A stretch of 64,000 nucleotides of DNA from Capillidium heterosporum (GCA_016630905.1 WBMQ01000014.1:248001-312000), one strand, 5' to 3'. Positions 30,843-43,546 are shown, counted from the first letter of the stretch. Translations and numbers: made by a program. Notes: generated from the sequence alone by a model not told the origin.

Positions 30843-32542
30843 CCCCTGGTCATCGAAACTACTGTCACCTACCTTCAAGTGGAGTACCAAATACTTGAGC
30901 TTCCTCAGATTTTAATGTGCTGCTCCTTTATAACAATACTGCCTAATTTTTTGCTGGATCAAAACTACTTTGAGAGTTTAAAGTGCTTTAACTTACCTTA
31001 GTAGTGGCATCTGGTTTTGAATTTATAATTTTTTATTTAATATAGCGTTACTAACCCTAAACAAGAATATAGAAAGCTGGATTTATGTTGTAAGTGCTTT
31101 ATAGTTGTTCATTTTCGTATTATTTGAAACTTGAGGATTCAATATTTATTGATTTACTTGCAGTTTTAGGCTTCCTTGTTCTTTTACTATTTTGCACATT
31201 CAAATTTCTTGCTTTCAAAAGTAATGCTATATGCCTTAAATTAAATGATTGAAATTTTAGTTTTGCTTTAAAGGATAAAGATAATGTTGATTACAGTATA
31301 CTAATAGCTATATTTTATTATTATTATAGGTCCAATCGCTTGAAGAAACCAAGTGTCGCGATCATAGAGTTTGATATTTTAAGATAATGTAATGAAAAGG
31401 TAATTTGTCAGTATTTTTCAGAGATGTAAATTGCTATCCCAATTAAACAAAACGGAATAAAAACAAAACATTGGTGTTCTATTAATTAAATTTTACAATC
31501 CGAATTTTTTAGACTTCACAAGTAACAAATGTATTTTTTTAGTTTACTCTTTACATTTTGAAGTTTTTATAGATGTCTATATAACTAAAAGAAACTTGGT
31601 TGTTAAGTTTTTAGATATTAATCTAGGTTAATCAATTCAGCATATTGTTCTATTTTTCGAAAGCTAGGGATCCTTGTCAAGCTAAAGGCCTGTAGTTTTT
31701 CCAGTGTATACTATTAACTAATGGGGATATTTAGTTTCCAAAGTACTTTAGATATGAATAATATCACTTTAAAAGAGAACCACGAGGCAAAGATAGAGAA
31801 CTTACACTGATAGTTTTCCAAGTGTTTTTAAATGTAGTGGTCATTTCTAATATTTCAATGAATAATAAAATGATTTCCCAAGTAGATTGGTGGATAAATA
31901 TAGCTTCAACCAGATCTTTCAACTTATATAAGGCCGGCTAATGTTTCGTATATATATAAATGCAATTAAGAATGTAGCATATTTAGTATCTTGAACCTGT
32001 TCAGCTTCTATCCTGACGATAGTCAGTGAACTTTTACATAATCTCAATCCTAATAAAGTTTTATAGCGTAAATGATTTGCTGAAAATAAACTCTTATAAA
32101 AGATACGTAAATATCTATATCTTGACAAATCTAAGCTTGTGTTTATTATTATTGTTCCAACAATTAGGTTGCTTTAGAGCTGCCCATTTCTTCTCGTATT
32201 TGGATAGCTTCCGAATGTATAGTAATGTTTAAGTACATCATTCGATGTTGCTATTCGTAACTATTCAGCTCTGCATAGAAAGTTCAGTTCTTTCTAAGCA
32301 AAAGTGGGTTACCAGAATATTCATTCTTCGAGAACTGTGATCAAGCATTTTGTGCCACTCAAATTCTGACGAATGAAGGGTATCCATTTGGACATACTTC
32401 TAGTGGATTATTTTGGTTTATTCTAGAATGAACCATTAGGAATATTTAAGTAGACCCTTAAAATTCTCGAAGAAGGATATTTTCCAAAATATTTATTTAT
32501 TAAAATCTTTTATCAAAGTTTATTTGAAAGTTAGAATAGAAA
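30843..32542. other. Intergenic; possible receptor fragment and Hsp110 promoter
   Basis: At 31078-31390 two or three exon-like pieces with splice signals encode a hydrophobic stretch (LGFLVLLLFCTFKFLAF) and a basic tail, but no start or full domain. This may be a gene remnant. The last 250 bp is the Hsp110 promoter. Confidence 0.4.
32315..32474 (+). promoter_or_regulatory. Heat-shock element cluster upstream of Hsp110
   Basis: Three groups of alternating GAA/TTC units: GAAtaTTC..TTCgaGAA at 32315-32334, TTCtaGAAtGAA at 32421-32432, and TTCtcGAAGAA at 32464-32474. They lie about 70-230 nt upstream of the ATG at 32543. This is the binding pattern of heat-shock factor and fits the gene downstream. 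Confidence 0.7.
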
Positions 32543-34970
32543 ATGTCAGTAGTAGGTAAGGCTATCATTTGCATCGACAGTAGACTAAGCAAGTTCGCTA
32601 GGTATTGATTTAGGAAATCTGTCTTCATACATTGCCGTTGCCAGAAACCGTGGTATCGATGTCATTACCAATGAAGTCTCCAACCGTGATACTCCGTAAT
32701 TCTATTTTCATTTCAACAACTAATCTATTGTAGTGCCTTAGTATCATTTGGACCTAAACAGAGATATATTGGTGAATCAGCCAAGACTCAGGTATGACAC
32801 CTTTACCACACTTTTGCTAATTTATTTAGGAAACCAGCAATTTCAAGAACACCGTTGGTTCCTTGAAGCGTATCTTAGGAAGAACTTTTGATGACCCAGA
32901 AATCCAGGGTACTGAAAAGCGATTCATCAACGCCGAGTTACTTGATGTCGACGGTCAAGTTGGTGTCAAGGTCAACTACAAGGGTGAGCCAACTACTTTC
33001 ACCGCCACCCAGCTTACCGCCATGTACCTTGCCAAACTCCGCGATACTGCTGCTGCTGAACTTAAGCTCCCAGTATCTGATGTTGTTGTATCCGTACCTG
33101 GATGGTACACTGACAAGCAGCGTCACGCCCTTCTTGATGCCTGTAAGATTGCCAACCTCAACTGCTTACGCCTCATGAACGAGATCACTGCCTCAGCCCT
33201 TGGCTACGGTATCACCAAAACCGACTTACCCGAAACTGACCCCCGTAACGTTATCATCGTCGATGTCGGTCATTCCGGCTATAACGTTGCTGCCGTATCC
33301 TACCTCAAGGGTCAGCTCACTGTAAAAGCTACTGCCTACGATAACAAGGTTGGTGGTCGTTATATTGACGAACTTCTAGTCAACCACTTTGCCAAAGTCT
33401 TCCAGGAAAAATACAAGATCGACATCCTCGGCCATGCCAAAGCCACCTTCCGTCTGCGCACCGGTTGTGAGAAATTAAAGAAGATTCTGTCTGCCAACTT
33501 GAAGGCTCCCCTCAATATTGAGTCCATCATGGATGACAAGGATGTTTCCGCCATCATGGAGCGTAGCGAGTTCGAAGAGCTGATCCAAGACCAGCTCGAG
33601 CGACTGGCCAAGCCTCTTGGCGATGTCCTCACCGAGGTCGGTTGGTCCACCGATCAGGTCTACTCCGTTGAAGTCGTCGGTGGATCCAGCAGAATTCCTT
33701 CCATCAAGGAAAAAATCTCCAGCCTTTTAAACAAGGAGCTCAGCTTCACCCTCAACCAGGATGAGGCTGTCGCCCGTGGTTGTGCTTTGCAGTGCGCCAT
33801 TCTGTCTCCCGTCTTCAAAGTCCGTGATTTCTCCGTCACCGATATCCACAACTATCCTATCAAGTTCACCTGGTCCTCCCTCACTGATGCCACCGAATCC
33901 GAAGTCGACGTTTTCACCCCCAAAAACCCAATTCCTTCCTCCAAGATCTTAACCTTCTACCGTAAGGAGCCCTTCGAGTTCCAGGCTGTCTACTCCAATC
34001 CCTAAGAAGCTTCCTGCTGGAACCAACCCCTGGGTTGGTACCTTTGCCGTCAAGAACGTCACTTCCATCCCCGAAGGTGAGCTTTCTACCGTAAAGGTCA
34101 AGGCCAGGCTCAATCTACATGGTATTGTCAACTTGGAGAGCGCCCACATCGCTGAAGAAATTATCCAGGAGGAGCCTGCTGCTGAAGGTGAAGAGGTTGA
34201 CCCCGAAGCTCCCAAGAAGGTAAAGAAGATCATCCGTAAGCATGATCTTCCCGTCGTTAGCATGACCGCCGCCTTAGAACCTTCAATCTTGGCTCGCTAC
34301 AACGAAGCTGAAAACGATATGTATGCTTCGGACAAGTTGGTCATTGACACCGAAACCTCCAAGAACGCTTTGGAAGAATACGTCTACGAGACCCGCTCCA
34401 AGCTCAGTGGTGCTTACTCTGAATTCATCGATCCCAGCCTCAAGGAGAGCTACATCCAGACCCTCAACGACATCGAAGACTGGTTGTACGGTGAAGGTGA
34501 GGATACCACCAAGAGTGTCTACTTGAGCAAGCTCGAGGAGTTGAACCAAGTTGGTGGCCCCGTTATCGACCGCTACCGACAATCCTCCGAACGTCCCTAC
34601 GCCGTTGAACAGCTGAAGGAGGCCATCAATAACTTTGACACCCAGGCCCGCTCTATGGAGGAGGAATTCCAACATATTGAACAGGCTGACAAGGATAAGG
34701 TCATCGCCAAGGCTGAGGAGATCCAGAAATGGGATTGATCAGGAATTGAGCGCCCTCGGCGCTTTGCCCAAGCATGAAACCCCCAGCTTGACCATTGCCC
34801 AGTTGAGACAGAAGCGTGAAGAGCTTATCAACTTCGCCACTCCCATCATGAACAAGCCCAAGCCCAAGCCTGCCACCCCTGAAGTCGCCAAGGAATCTCC
34901 CAAGACCGAGACCCCCGAGACTCCATCGGAGGAGGTCAAGCCTGAGGAGAGTAACATGGATATCGATTAA
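32543..34970 (+). CDS. Hsp110/Sse1-type chaperone (four exons, two +1 frame breaks)
   Basis: Nucleotide-exchange factor for cytosolic Hsp70 and holdase. Exon 1 is 13 nt (32543-32555, MSVVG). Introns are 32556-32601, 32696-32733 and 32792-32829. The joined start reads [19 protein letters not shown], and SNRDTPALVSFG and [13 protein letters not shown] follow. The ATPase domain has [13 protein letters not shown] and the Hsp110-type long C-terminal half with [11 protein letters not shown] and the MDID end. The first frame stops at TAA 34003-34005 exactly where [11 protein letters not shown] should follow; a second stop at TGA 34736-34738 falls inside [11 protein letters not shown]. In both places reading resumes in +1. 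The rest is highly conserved and GC-richer than its surroundings, so a dead gene is unlikely. Confidence 0.92.
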
Positions 34971-35572
34971 GTTTACACTTGGCTATCCTATTAAAATTCA
35001 TTTCGTTCCGATGGCGAGACTATGGCACTAGTTTGTAGAACCGACATTTAGGGCATTTTTTAATAAAATTCGTTTTTTCTTGACATATATTAGCAGTTTT
35101 ATATTTCTTTGCTGATATAGGTATTTTATTTTCCAGCGTATTGGTTTAAATATAACCATATATATTAACATATGATTAACGATTGCTAGCTACTGCATTA
35201 AGTTTAATAAACTTTTGAAAAGCTGGAGGCAGTCTTCACTATATCAACATTTCATTATTCTATCGTCAATTTCAATTCGAAAGGCTCAATCCTCAAAACT
35301 TCTCCTTACAACTGTTACAACTTTTGAAGCTGATTGGGTAAGCCAGCTAACTTTTTCACTTGTGGGTAGACTAAGTAGTCAGATAGTAGCCAGCTTTTGA
35401 AGTTTTAGCTCAAAACTTAGTCGACTTCAGTCCAAACCGAACCAAGTCCACCTATAAAGTAAGTTTTACGAACCACCCTTAACCTCTTTCCAATATCGTT
35501 ATCAATTTAGCACTACACATTTTAAATACACTTACTAAATGGGTTACTCAAGTTATCATATAGCTTATATCT
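34971..35572. other. Intergenic, promoter of the BED/hAT gene
   Basis: AT-rich spacer between tandem genes. Nothing recognised. Confidence 0.45.
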
Positions 35573-38500
35573 ATGGAGTCCGCCGATTTAACCAAAGAAT
35601 TGGAAGCTGAAGCAGGTTTTGATGCAAACTCAGCTAAAGACGAAGTTTTACCTGAGATGGGGTACGAACAATTTATGGCTGAAAATATTGGTGAGGATGA
35701 CCAACAGTTGGATGATTCCAAGATGGAGGAAGCCTTATTTAGCAGTGAAAAGTTGAAAGAGCTTATTAACTCAGTCCAGGAAAAAATTAATATGGAGAGT
35801 CAAAGTAACAATGATATAGATGGAAATGGCTTTAGCCAGGCAGGTCAATCCATGGATACGTTTAAAGATCAAGATAAATTTGACTCGATGCTATTTAACC
35901 AGATGATGTTACCTTATGGTAATATTGAACAACAAGCTAACCTTGAAGCTGCTATTAGAGCTTTAGAAGTCCCTTCGAATCCCGAAGTGCCAATAGAAAA
36001 TCTAATGCTCCCAACTATGGATAACAATAATGAGATTGCTTCCGTGAGCCCAAACAACAATCTCAATGAAGATGCAAGCATATCAAGTCAAAATATCTTT
36101 GAACAGGAAAACGGCATAGACCATATAAATGGAACTCGGGGTAACGCTAGCCAAGTCTGGCACTTTATCACTAAATGTGAATCTGGCTCGGAGAAAGGTA
36201 AGCATAAATGCAACATCTGCGAAAAAATCTACATGAAGTCCACCTCTTCGTCAACCTTATCACGCCATCTACTTCAAAGCCACGGTATAGCAACCATCAA
36301 CTCAAAACAGGAACAAAAAGTTACCCAGTTGAATTCGAATACCGAAACCGATATGCCAAATAAGCGTACTAGTGTCATGAAGCATTTCAGCCTAGTTACT
36401 GAAGGTGAGGATAAAGGTAAGAATCGCTGTAACCACTGTGGAATCACTTACGCACCGGCATCCTCTGCATCCACTTTATCTCGCCATATCCGACTCATCC
36501 ACTCAAGTAACAACAAACGCAAAGAAGTTCCACTTCAACCAGCACTAGCTCCAGCACCTATTTTGGCACCACGTCCCAACGACAAGGAACTCGAAAATAA
36601 TTCTGAGAAGCCTCCCTTCATCTTGGCTCCAAAAGAGAAGCGTGAACGAAAGGACAAGTCCAAAGAGTTCCCCAGCAACATTTGGGCCCACTTTAATGTG
36701 GTCAAGGGAAAAGATCGAAGCTGGAACGACGTTATGGTCAAGCGTTGCAACCACTGTCACCGGTCTTACAGCGTCACAACAAGCAATACCAGTTTAGCTC
36801 GACATCTTACTGTATCCCATGGGATGGTACTACCCAGCTACAGTTTTAACATTAAGCGGTTAAACTTGACTGCTGCAGGTGGCACTAGTGTCCGGAATGA
36901 GAAGCAAGGGAGTGAGATCCATGGTGCTCAGGCACCCAAGTTAAGTCCAAACAGCTTGATTGGCTCATCTAAAGGAGAAGATAGCTGTAGCTTCTGAGCC
37001 AGCACCGTTCCCCATTAATCACGAATTCGAGATGAATTGCCGGCTAAATCTACTCTGCAAATGGGTGCTTAGCAACCCAGATCCGGTCGCATTACTAAAC
37101 AGTAAGCACTTTCGGACCCTGATATACTACCTGGACCCCGACCTGAAACTCCCCGATCTCGAAGCTTGCAAAATTTTAGCCGAACCACTGCAAGAGTACC
37201 GGAACCTACACCTTCCCACCAAATTGAATAGCTCCAAATCTTCGCAGCACTGTCTGTTCCATGTGAAGGGTGAGTTCAAGATCTGCGTCTACTGCCACAC
37301 TGTCTTCCCCATAACGGCTGCTTTGAATGTCATGAGCAAGCACCTGCTACGTCACCACCACGGTCGCTTCAACAGCAATGGAGACAGTACCTCCACTGCT
37401 TCATCGACTCAGCTAAATTGCCTGCGCCACGCTGCCATCCAATTCCTCGCCCACGAACTTCGACCCAACTCTATACTCGAGCAGGAGCTCTTCAAGAAAT
37501 ACTTAGTATTTATCCATCTCCCCGACGACACCTTCGCCAGCAGATGGCTGGAAGATACTGTCGATCGTCTCTATATCAACCTACAGCCTAGGTTACTAAA
37601 CTCGATCACTACTGCGTTGTCTCAATTTTCAGTTGCTGTAGATTTGTTTGACATCAGTGACGAATCGTTGCTAATAAGTGTTTCTTTATGCTTTGTCGAT
37701 GCCAACTGGCAGCCGCGTAAACTACTGATCCAATGTGAACAAGTCGAACACCAACTAGAGACAGTGAGTTGTGATTTAGTCGCCGATGTGACAATTGAAG
37801 CAGTTAACCGGTTTAAGGACCACCACCTCAAGCTCAACGGGCTCGTCATCAACGCCGGGGTCCGTGGTGAGGCCTTTGGCAGCTTCATCGAGAGTAAAAT
37901 CAACACTCATTTTGGTACTGACTGCTGGACTTTGAACTGCATGTCTAAGCTAATCGACGATGCCATCTTGTTCACGCTTTTGGACCACCCCGTTGTCATA
38001 AGCCTGCGTCAAGCGGCTTCCCATATCGTACAGGCATCCGACACGTTGCTAAGTGAAGATTCGCCACTGTGCCGCGTACTTACCAAACACGACTGGCGAG
38101 ACCTCGTCAACTGTATCTCAACCGATCGAGTTGGATTATTGGATCTAGTCGCAGGTAGTTTAGACCCTATCGACAAAACTAGCTGGGACGACTTGGATAA
38201 GTACCTCGACCGCATCAGTACAGTGCTGAAGTCGGCCCACGCTTTCCACGCGTCTCCTTACCTCAACCTCTCTGAAGCTCACGTCGTGTTCATGGGCCTG
38301 GCCTACCAGCTGCAGACATTGCCAGGTAAGTTCTGCCCCCGCGTAGCTCGCCTCGTCGAATTTATATCCAAAAGGCATCCCGAATCGACAGGTCGACAGG
38401 TTGTCGTCTCTATTTTGCTGGATCCCCGATTCAAATTCCAAGCCTTCGGAGACTCGGTCAACCAGGAGGCAGTTTTAGGTCGTTTACGTGAGCTCTTTGT

Positions 38501-38870
38501 CAGCTACACGTTGAGTCGACTGCGACACACCAGCCATCAAGTGCAGCAAGACCGTACTACTCCGGCCACCATCGGAGCGTCCTTGCTAGCTCATCGACTT
38601 GGCACCGATCGCAACGACTCCCCTACCTTGAACGACGAGATGACACTGTACCTCAGCACACCCCCAATTACCCCCGATCTTGACCCGTTCCTGTGGTGGC
38701 AGGCCCACCAGTACGAGTACCCCGTACTACATAGAGTCGCCATGGAACATTTGGCGCTGCCGGCTACTGGTAACTTGCTATTAACCGATCAAAGCCGCCT
38801 CACTTTGCCCAAGGGCCAGCATACGTTGAAGGATCTGCATAAGATGTGGGCCATCGGACATCTCAAGTAA
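35573..38870 (+). CDS. Four-BED-finger protein with hAT transposase-derived C-terminus (one +1 frame break)
   Basis: One gene in two overlapping frames (35573-36997 and 36960-38870). The first has an acidic Asn/Glu-rich N-terminus and three BED-type C2H2 zinc fingers: CNICEKIYM..LSRHLLQSH, CNHCGITYAP..LSRHIRLIH and CNHCHRSYSV..LARHLTVSH. The second has a fourth finger (CVYCHTVFP..MSKHLLRHHH), a long middle region and a C-terminal hAT dimerisation segment (PFLWWQAHQYEYPVLHRVAMEHLALPAT, written here as WWQAHQYEYPVL..ALPAT). The catalytic acidic residues of hAT enzymes are not recognisable, and no terminal inverted repeats flank it, so it looks domesticated, probably a DNA-binding regulator. The fourth finger lies beyond TGA 36995-36997, so the halves belong together. 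Confidence 0.8.
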
Positions 38871-41800
38871 TTTTTTGCTTTTATTTGAGGATAGTAAAGA
38901 TTATAGATATTTTGGTATACGTTTTAATTAAAAGTGAAGATTAGGATTTTGAAGTGGAGTTGGTAAAAACTTTGTATTGTTCTACTAAAATATAAGATTT
39001 CAAGTTTTAGTATACTTGGTAAAGATAATATATAGTATTTAATTTTTATGCTTCCACCTGGATTATTCTATTTTATCATACCTTGCTTATATATTATTCT
39101 AAAAGCTTCAAGTTACATTTATACATTTTAGAATTTTGATATCCCTTATACTTGGCAGTTGTAAGCAATAGTGTCGCACCATTAGTAATTTCTTTTGAAC
39201 GAGATATATATAAAGTTTAATTTTGAATTCTTGAAAATATATATTGGATCGTAGCTTAGCTACTTCAAGTGCTTTGTTGTGAGTATGGTTTAGGCATGTT
39301 AATTTAAGTAAAGTTACAGCTTTCAACTAATTAGAAAGTTGGGATAAAGCTGAAAGTTGGAAAAACTAGGTAATGGAAACTTTGAATTTTATTGAAGTAC
39401 CTTTGTAAGGATTTCAAAACTGTATAGTATAGGTAATAAAATAAAGGACAGTGCGTTTATTGTAGCAATAAGTACCTGTTCAAAATGTTGATGAATAATA
39501 GGTTGACATGCATTAAATTCTTATAAAGTTGGGAACTTCAAGTCGTTGTAGTGCAATAAATTACAAAATCCAACTTTGGTTTATAGATTTTTGGAGGTTG
39601 AAGTTTACAGGTGTGGTTTGATAAAAGTTTGCATACTTAATTTGACTTTCATTTTCAAAAATAGTTATTTCTGGCCTTGGCTAACTTTTGAATGTATTTT
39701 TCAAATACGCCCTTGAGCACCATAAAAAGTATACAACCTTTTTAAGTTGGTGAGTCTTGGTAAGAACAACCGTACATACAAAGGTCTGTAAAGGTCAAGT
39801 TTGATAGTAACACCTTCAAAATGGAAGATGCATCCACTAATTAATCGATTACAAAGTACATAACATACAATCTATTTGCTTATAGGGTAGATATACATCA
39901 CATACACCCACTTTTCTCAATTCTCCTTGGAGGTAGAAGCTATATCAACTACAACTTATACTGGATGCAAACATCTCCGTTACTAGCATTTGAAACTGAT
40001 ACTGTTATGTACCCAAACTCAATATGCTATATTAGCACTTAATACACTTATGTTATTACTCAGCTATCTGCACCATAAATATTAATTAGAACTTCATTAA
40101 TATGTTTAATAAACTAAAATTTCATTAAAATGCAACCTACTCCGCTTAGGTTTGTACTACACACCAAGGTATACTTTGGTACATTTCAATATACTAGACG
40201 TTTCATATCATTTAGCTATTTAATAAATTAGGAAAGAAATCTACTATATAAGGTGAACTGAAGCCGTCCACTTACACCAAAGCATAAATTATAACTTCAA
40301 AGTAGATACTATATCAAATTTTATAGTCCATGAGGCTGTCGGAAATGATAAACATATAATGAACCTTTGATTTCGGTAATTATTATTCAAAAGTTGATTA
40401 TTGATAAATTATTTGGAGATGGTAGATTAGTAAAGCAAACTATTTAGTCATATTTAATTGATATTTAACAGATTTACTATATGTATGTTCTTGAATAGCT
40501 GTTTGTAGAAAGTGGAGAGAGTAAAAATAAACAAAAGTTATATGCTTCTGGCTTGTAGCTGTTACTGAATTCTACTCATACAATATTTTTTAAAATCGGT
40601 GGCATATGGCCCGCAATGTAAAATATACTTTACTACCACGTGCTAGTAATCGGATTACGTTAGTTGACTTGAATAGCACTGCTACCGTCGACTTTTTAGT
40701 TTTCTACATCCGGCTCAAAGTTTCCGAATTTAATGTCTAGGTTAATGGTTATTATAGGTACGGAAGCTGTCGTCCATGCAGTTGACCTTTTAGCTGAAAT
40801 TTAAAGCACCTTCGCCTTACGAGTGTTTGTACTTACTAATGATACTACAACATTTTATATTCTATACATTTAATACCTTTATTAGTAGGGTAATAGAAAT
40901 AGAACAAAGCATTCAAGCATTGAAATTATAAAACTTTGTTTATATCATCAACTACCAATGCTGTCCAACAAACTTTCGATTTCAACTTATGCCTCTGGCA
41001 AAGTAATTCTTTCAAATTTTCAGTAAAAAGTATCTCTTTGATTAAAATATATATGTATGAAGGAGCAATTTTAACGGTATGGCTTTGTAGTAAACTTCAA
41101 TTGAAGATCGGATTGTCAACCCGAGTCAACAATTTCTTTAATACGAAGCTAAATTGCTTAAGCTACAGATTGAGCGACTTTTAATTGGAAATAGAAATCT
41201 CCCTTTGAGAAGTATAGTTCCCCAATATTGGAGTTTTCCTTGCATCTCATCTCGCCCACTGGCATTGATATTATTATTAGCATTTGCATTATCATCATAA
41301 AGTTTAAATTCTGACACCAATTGCAGTAACATTTTTATTTGCATACCAAAGCTACTGCTATTTGTTATTGAGAGGACCCTCACATAGGTAAAGATATAGG
41401 TTAGGATGTATTGTTTATTTCTCTCAAAAATTGAAATTGTAGCTGATTGATCTTTCAGCTAAATCAACTCTTTTGCTAATGGAAGGTTGAAATATAACCA
41501 AACCTTTGTAAAAAATGGGTTTACCAAATTGGACCTTATCAGTTGGTTTAGTAGGGAATTTCCATTTGCTATGGAGGATATGATAAGCCTTTGATAGTAC
41601 AATTGCCAATACTAAAAGCCACAATAGATTTGTAATGAAAGCTTTGATAGATCTAAAGTTCTTGGAGTAGTTCTTAAACTATGATTTATTGGAATAGCTT
41701 TTCTTGGAATTATAGCCAACTTTTGAACTGTCAAGTAACAAAAGGATTGATAACTGATAAGAGGAAAGGTTTATAAGATCGACATGTTGTATACCTTGAA

Positions 41801-41942
41801 CATATATATACTAATGCAATAGTAAGCTATAAATTAGGTGTAGATTTATTTTGCATAATGTAAGTCATAAACGAAGAGGTGATGATGGGGAGTTGTCGTA
41901 ACAAAGTTTGATTTTGGAAACTGTAAGCAGGTAGAGTAGATG
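38871..41942. other. Large intergenic region, nothing firm
   Basis: About 3 kb, AT-rich. Minus-strand frames at 41138-41383 and 41424-41624 include a hydrophobic stretch (LLWLLVLAIVLSKAYH), but no ATG or splice-consistent model could be built. Nothing else recognised. Confidence 0.4.
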
Positions 41943-43546
41943 TTATAGGTTCTTGACCGACTTGAAGTAGGAACTTCTCTTGGGCAATTTGAAGTTGGAT
42001 TGGTTGGCGTTAGCCCTTAGATTGACTTCAGAACCGATCTCACTCATTTCGTGGTAAGTCTCCACCCTATGGGTCTCCGACGGGTTAGATAAGTTGGTGT
42101 GTCGGTAGTAAGGTGGCGACATGGCTCGCTGCCAGGTAGAGATATTGGGGTCATTTGCAGTGGCACTATGCTCCTCGATAGCTTGTAAACCTTCGTTATT
42201 TTTCAACGTAGTTGCAATGGAAGTATCGTGGTTAGGGTCGATGTATTGACTATCTAACTTGGAGGTGGCTTGGAGCTCATAACTATCTTGGCCAGCTTTG
42301 GATTTCTCGCCATTCAAAGTGGAGGTTGAAGCTATAGTCTTTAAAGTAGTGGCGTGGTTTTTACATTCCCCATCGCTACTTCCACTCTCTGACAAACTTA
42401 AATTGTTGATCAAAAACTTCTTTTCGACTAGGAAATAGTGGAAGACTTTGCATAACCAGGGGTAGGGGTGCTTTTCGAAGATGGTGCGGTTATCAACTTC
42501 GCCATCGTTGGAGTCGTTGCTTTCACCGAAGCTTCGAGTGGTGTTGCCATTGCGATTGGTCAAATCTTGATAGACAACAGTCAGGGCGTTACGTAAGGCG
42601 GGATCAACCAAAAATCCAGTCAAGTTTAAGGCGCCCGACAAATTGGTACCGATGATATCGACGATCGAGATCCAGTAAGGAGCATCTCCCGTGAACTGTT
42701 CCCATATGAGGCCCAAGACACAGCCGAACTGGGTAACTAGGGGCACTATGCAGTAGAAGCAGATACGCGTGATCAAAAGTTCGATGGACTTCTTGTTGAC
42801 CTTGTTTTGGTATCCCGGCTTGATGTCGTTCTTGTCAAAGAAGCTAGATAAAACTTTGGACTTTTCGCGCAAGTGATAGACTGTTAAAGCAGCGATGATT
42901 AAACAGTAGATCGTACCGACGATGTTCCAGACCAGGAACCCCGACCACATTAAAGCTGCTGCACCTTTGTCACCGGGTGCGTACACCTTGCGGTAGAAGC
43001 ACACTTGACCGATGGTGTCATATCCGAACCCATTTAGGAAGAAGATGGTCAAAGTAATTATTATTGGTAAGCCGATTCCCAAGAACCAGTAGAGGGCGTG
43101 CCAGATGGGTCGAGGTCGGATCTGATTCATGAATATGAGTTGCAGGTTCAAGGCGATCATCACCGACAACATCATGTGGGATAGGATACTAAAGTGGATG
43201 ATCATGGCTGATGCTTGGCAGCTTGGGCCTTCGTTTTGAACTCGGAGGTAGAGGACCATACCGATGGCTCTAACAATGTCGATTACTGAGATGGCGAAAC
43301 ATAAGCGTAAGGAAATTCGGTCGATGATACGTTTGTCGTAGAGACCTAAAGTTACAAAAGCAAAATGTTAGTTTATCGAATTTGATGGTTATATTTACGT
43401 AAAGCTAGTAGGATGACTATGATGGTCAATGCACTCAGCATGGATGTGGCACTGATGATTTCATTCAGAATCTTTAGGATCTCATACTTGATATCGGTAC
43501 CAGCTGGCTGTAGTTCCAATTCGGCTTTCTCCAGTTGGTGGTACAT
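41943..43546 (-). CDS. Seven-transmembrane GPCR-type receptor 4 with long cytosolic tail
   Basis: Exon 1 (43546-43399) starts MYHQLEKAELELQPAG and carries TM1. Intron 43398-43346 is GTAAAT..TTTAG. Exon 2 runs to 41943. TM2 begins IDRISLRLCFAISVIDIVRA, followed by SVMIALNLQLIFMNQ, RPIWHALYWFLG, a loop with CFYRKVYAPGD, TM5 (VWNIVGTIYCLIIAAL), and the TM6-TM7 pair with ITRICFYCIVPLV and SGALNLTGFLVDPALRNAL. The family motifs are shared with receptors 1-3. The tail of about 220 residues is Ser/Asn/Glu-rich and likely phosphorylated. About 485 residues, intact, and noticeably GC-richer than the cluster genes. Probably the ancestral, constrained member. Confidence 0.85.

Noticed and set aside
41138-41640. 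Two minus-strand frames including a hydrophobic stretch, possibly a small membrane protein
   Set aside because: Neither frame has a usable ATG at its start (the first opens only with TTG) and I could not join them with phase-consistent splice sites.
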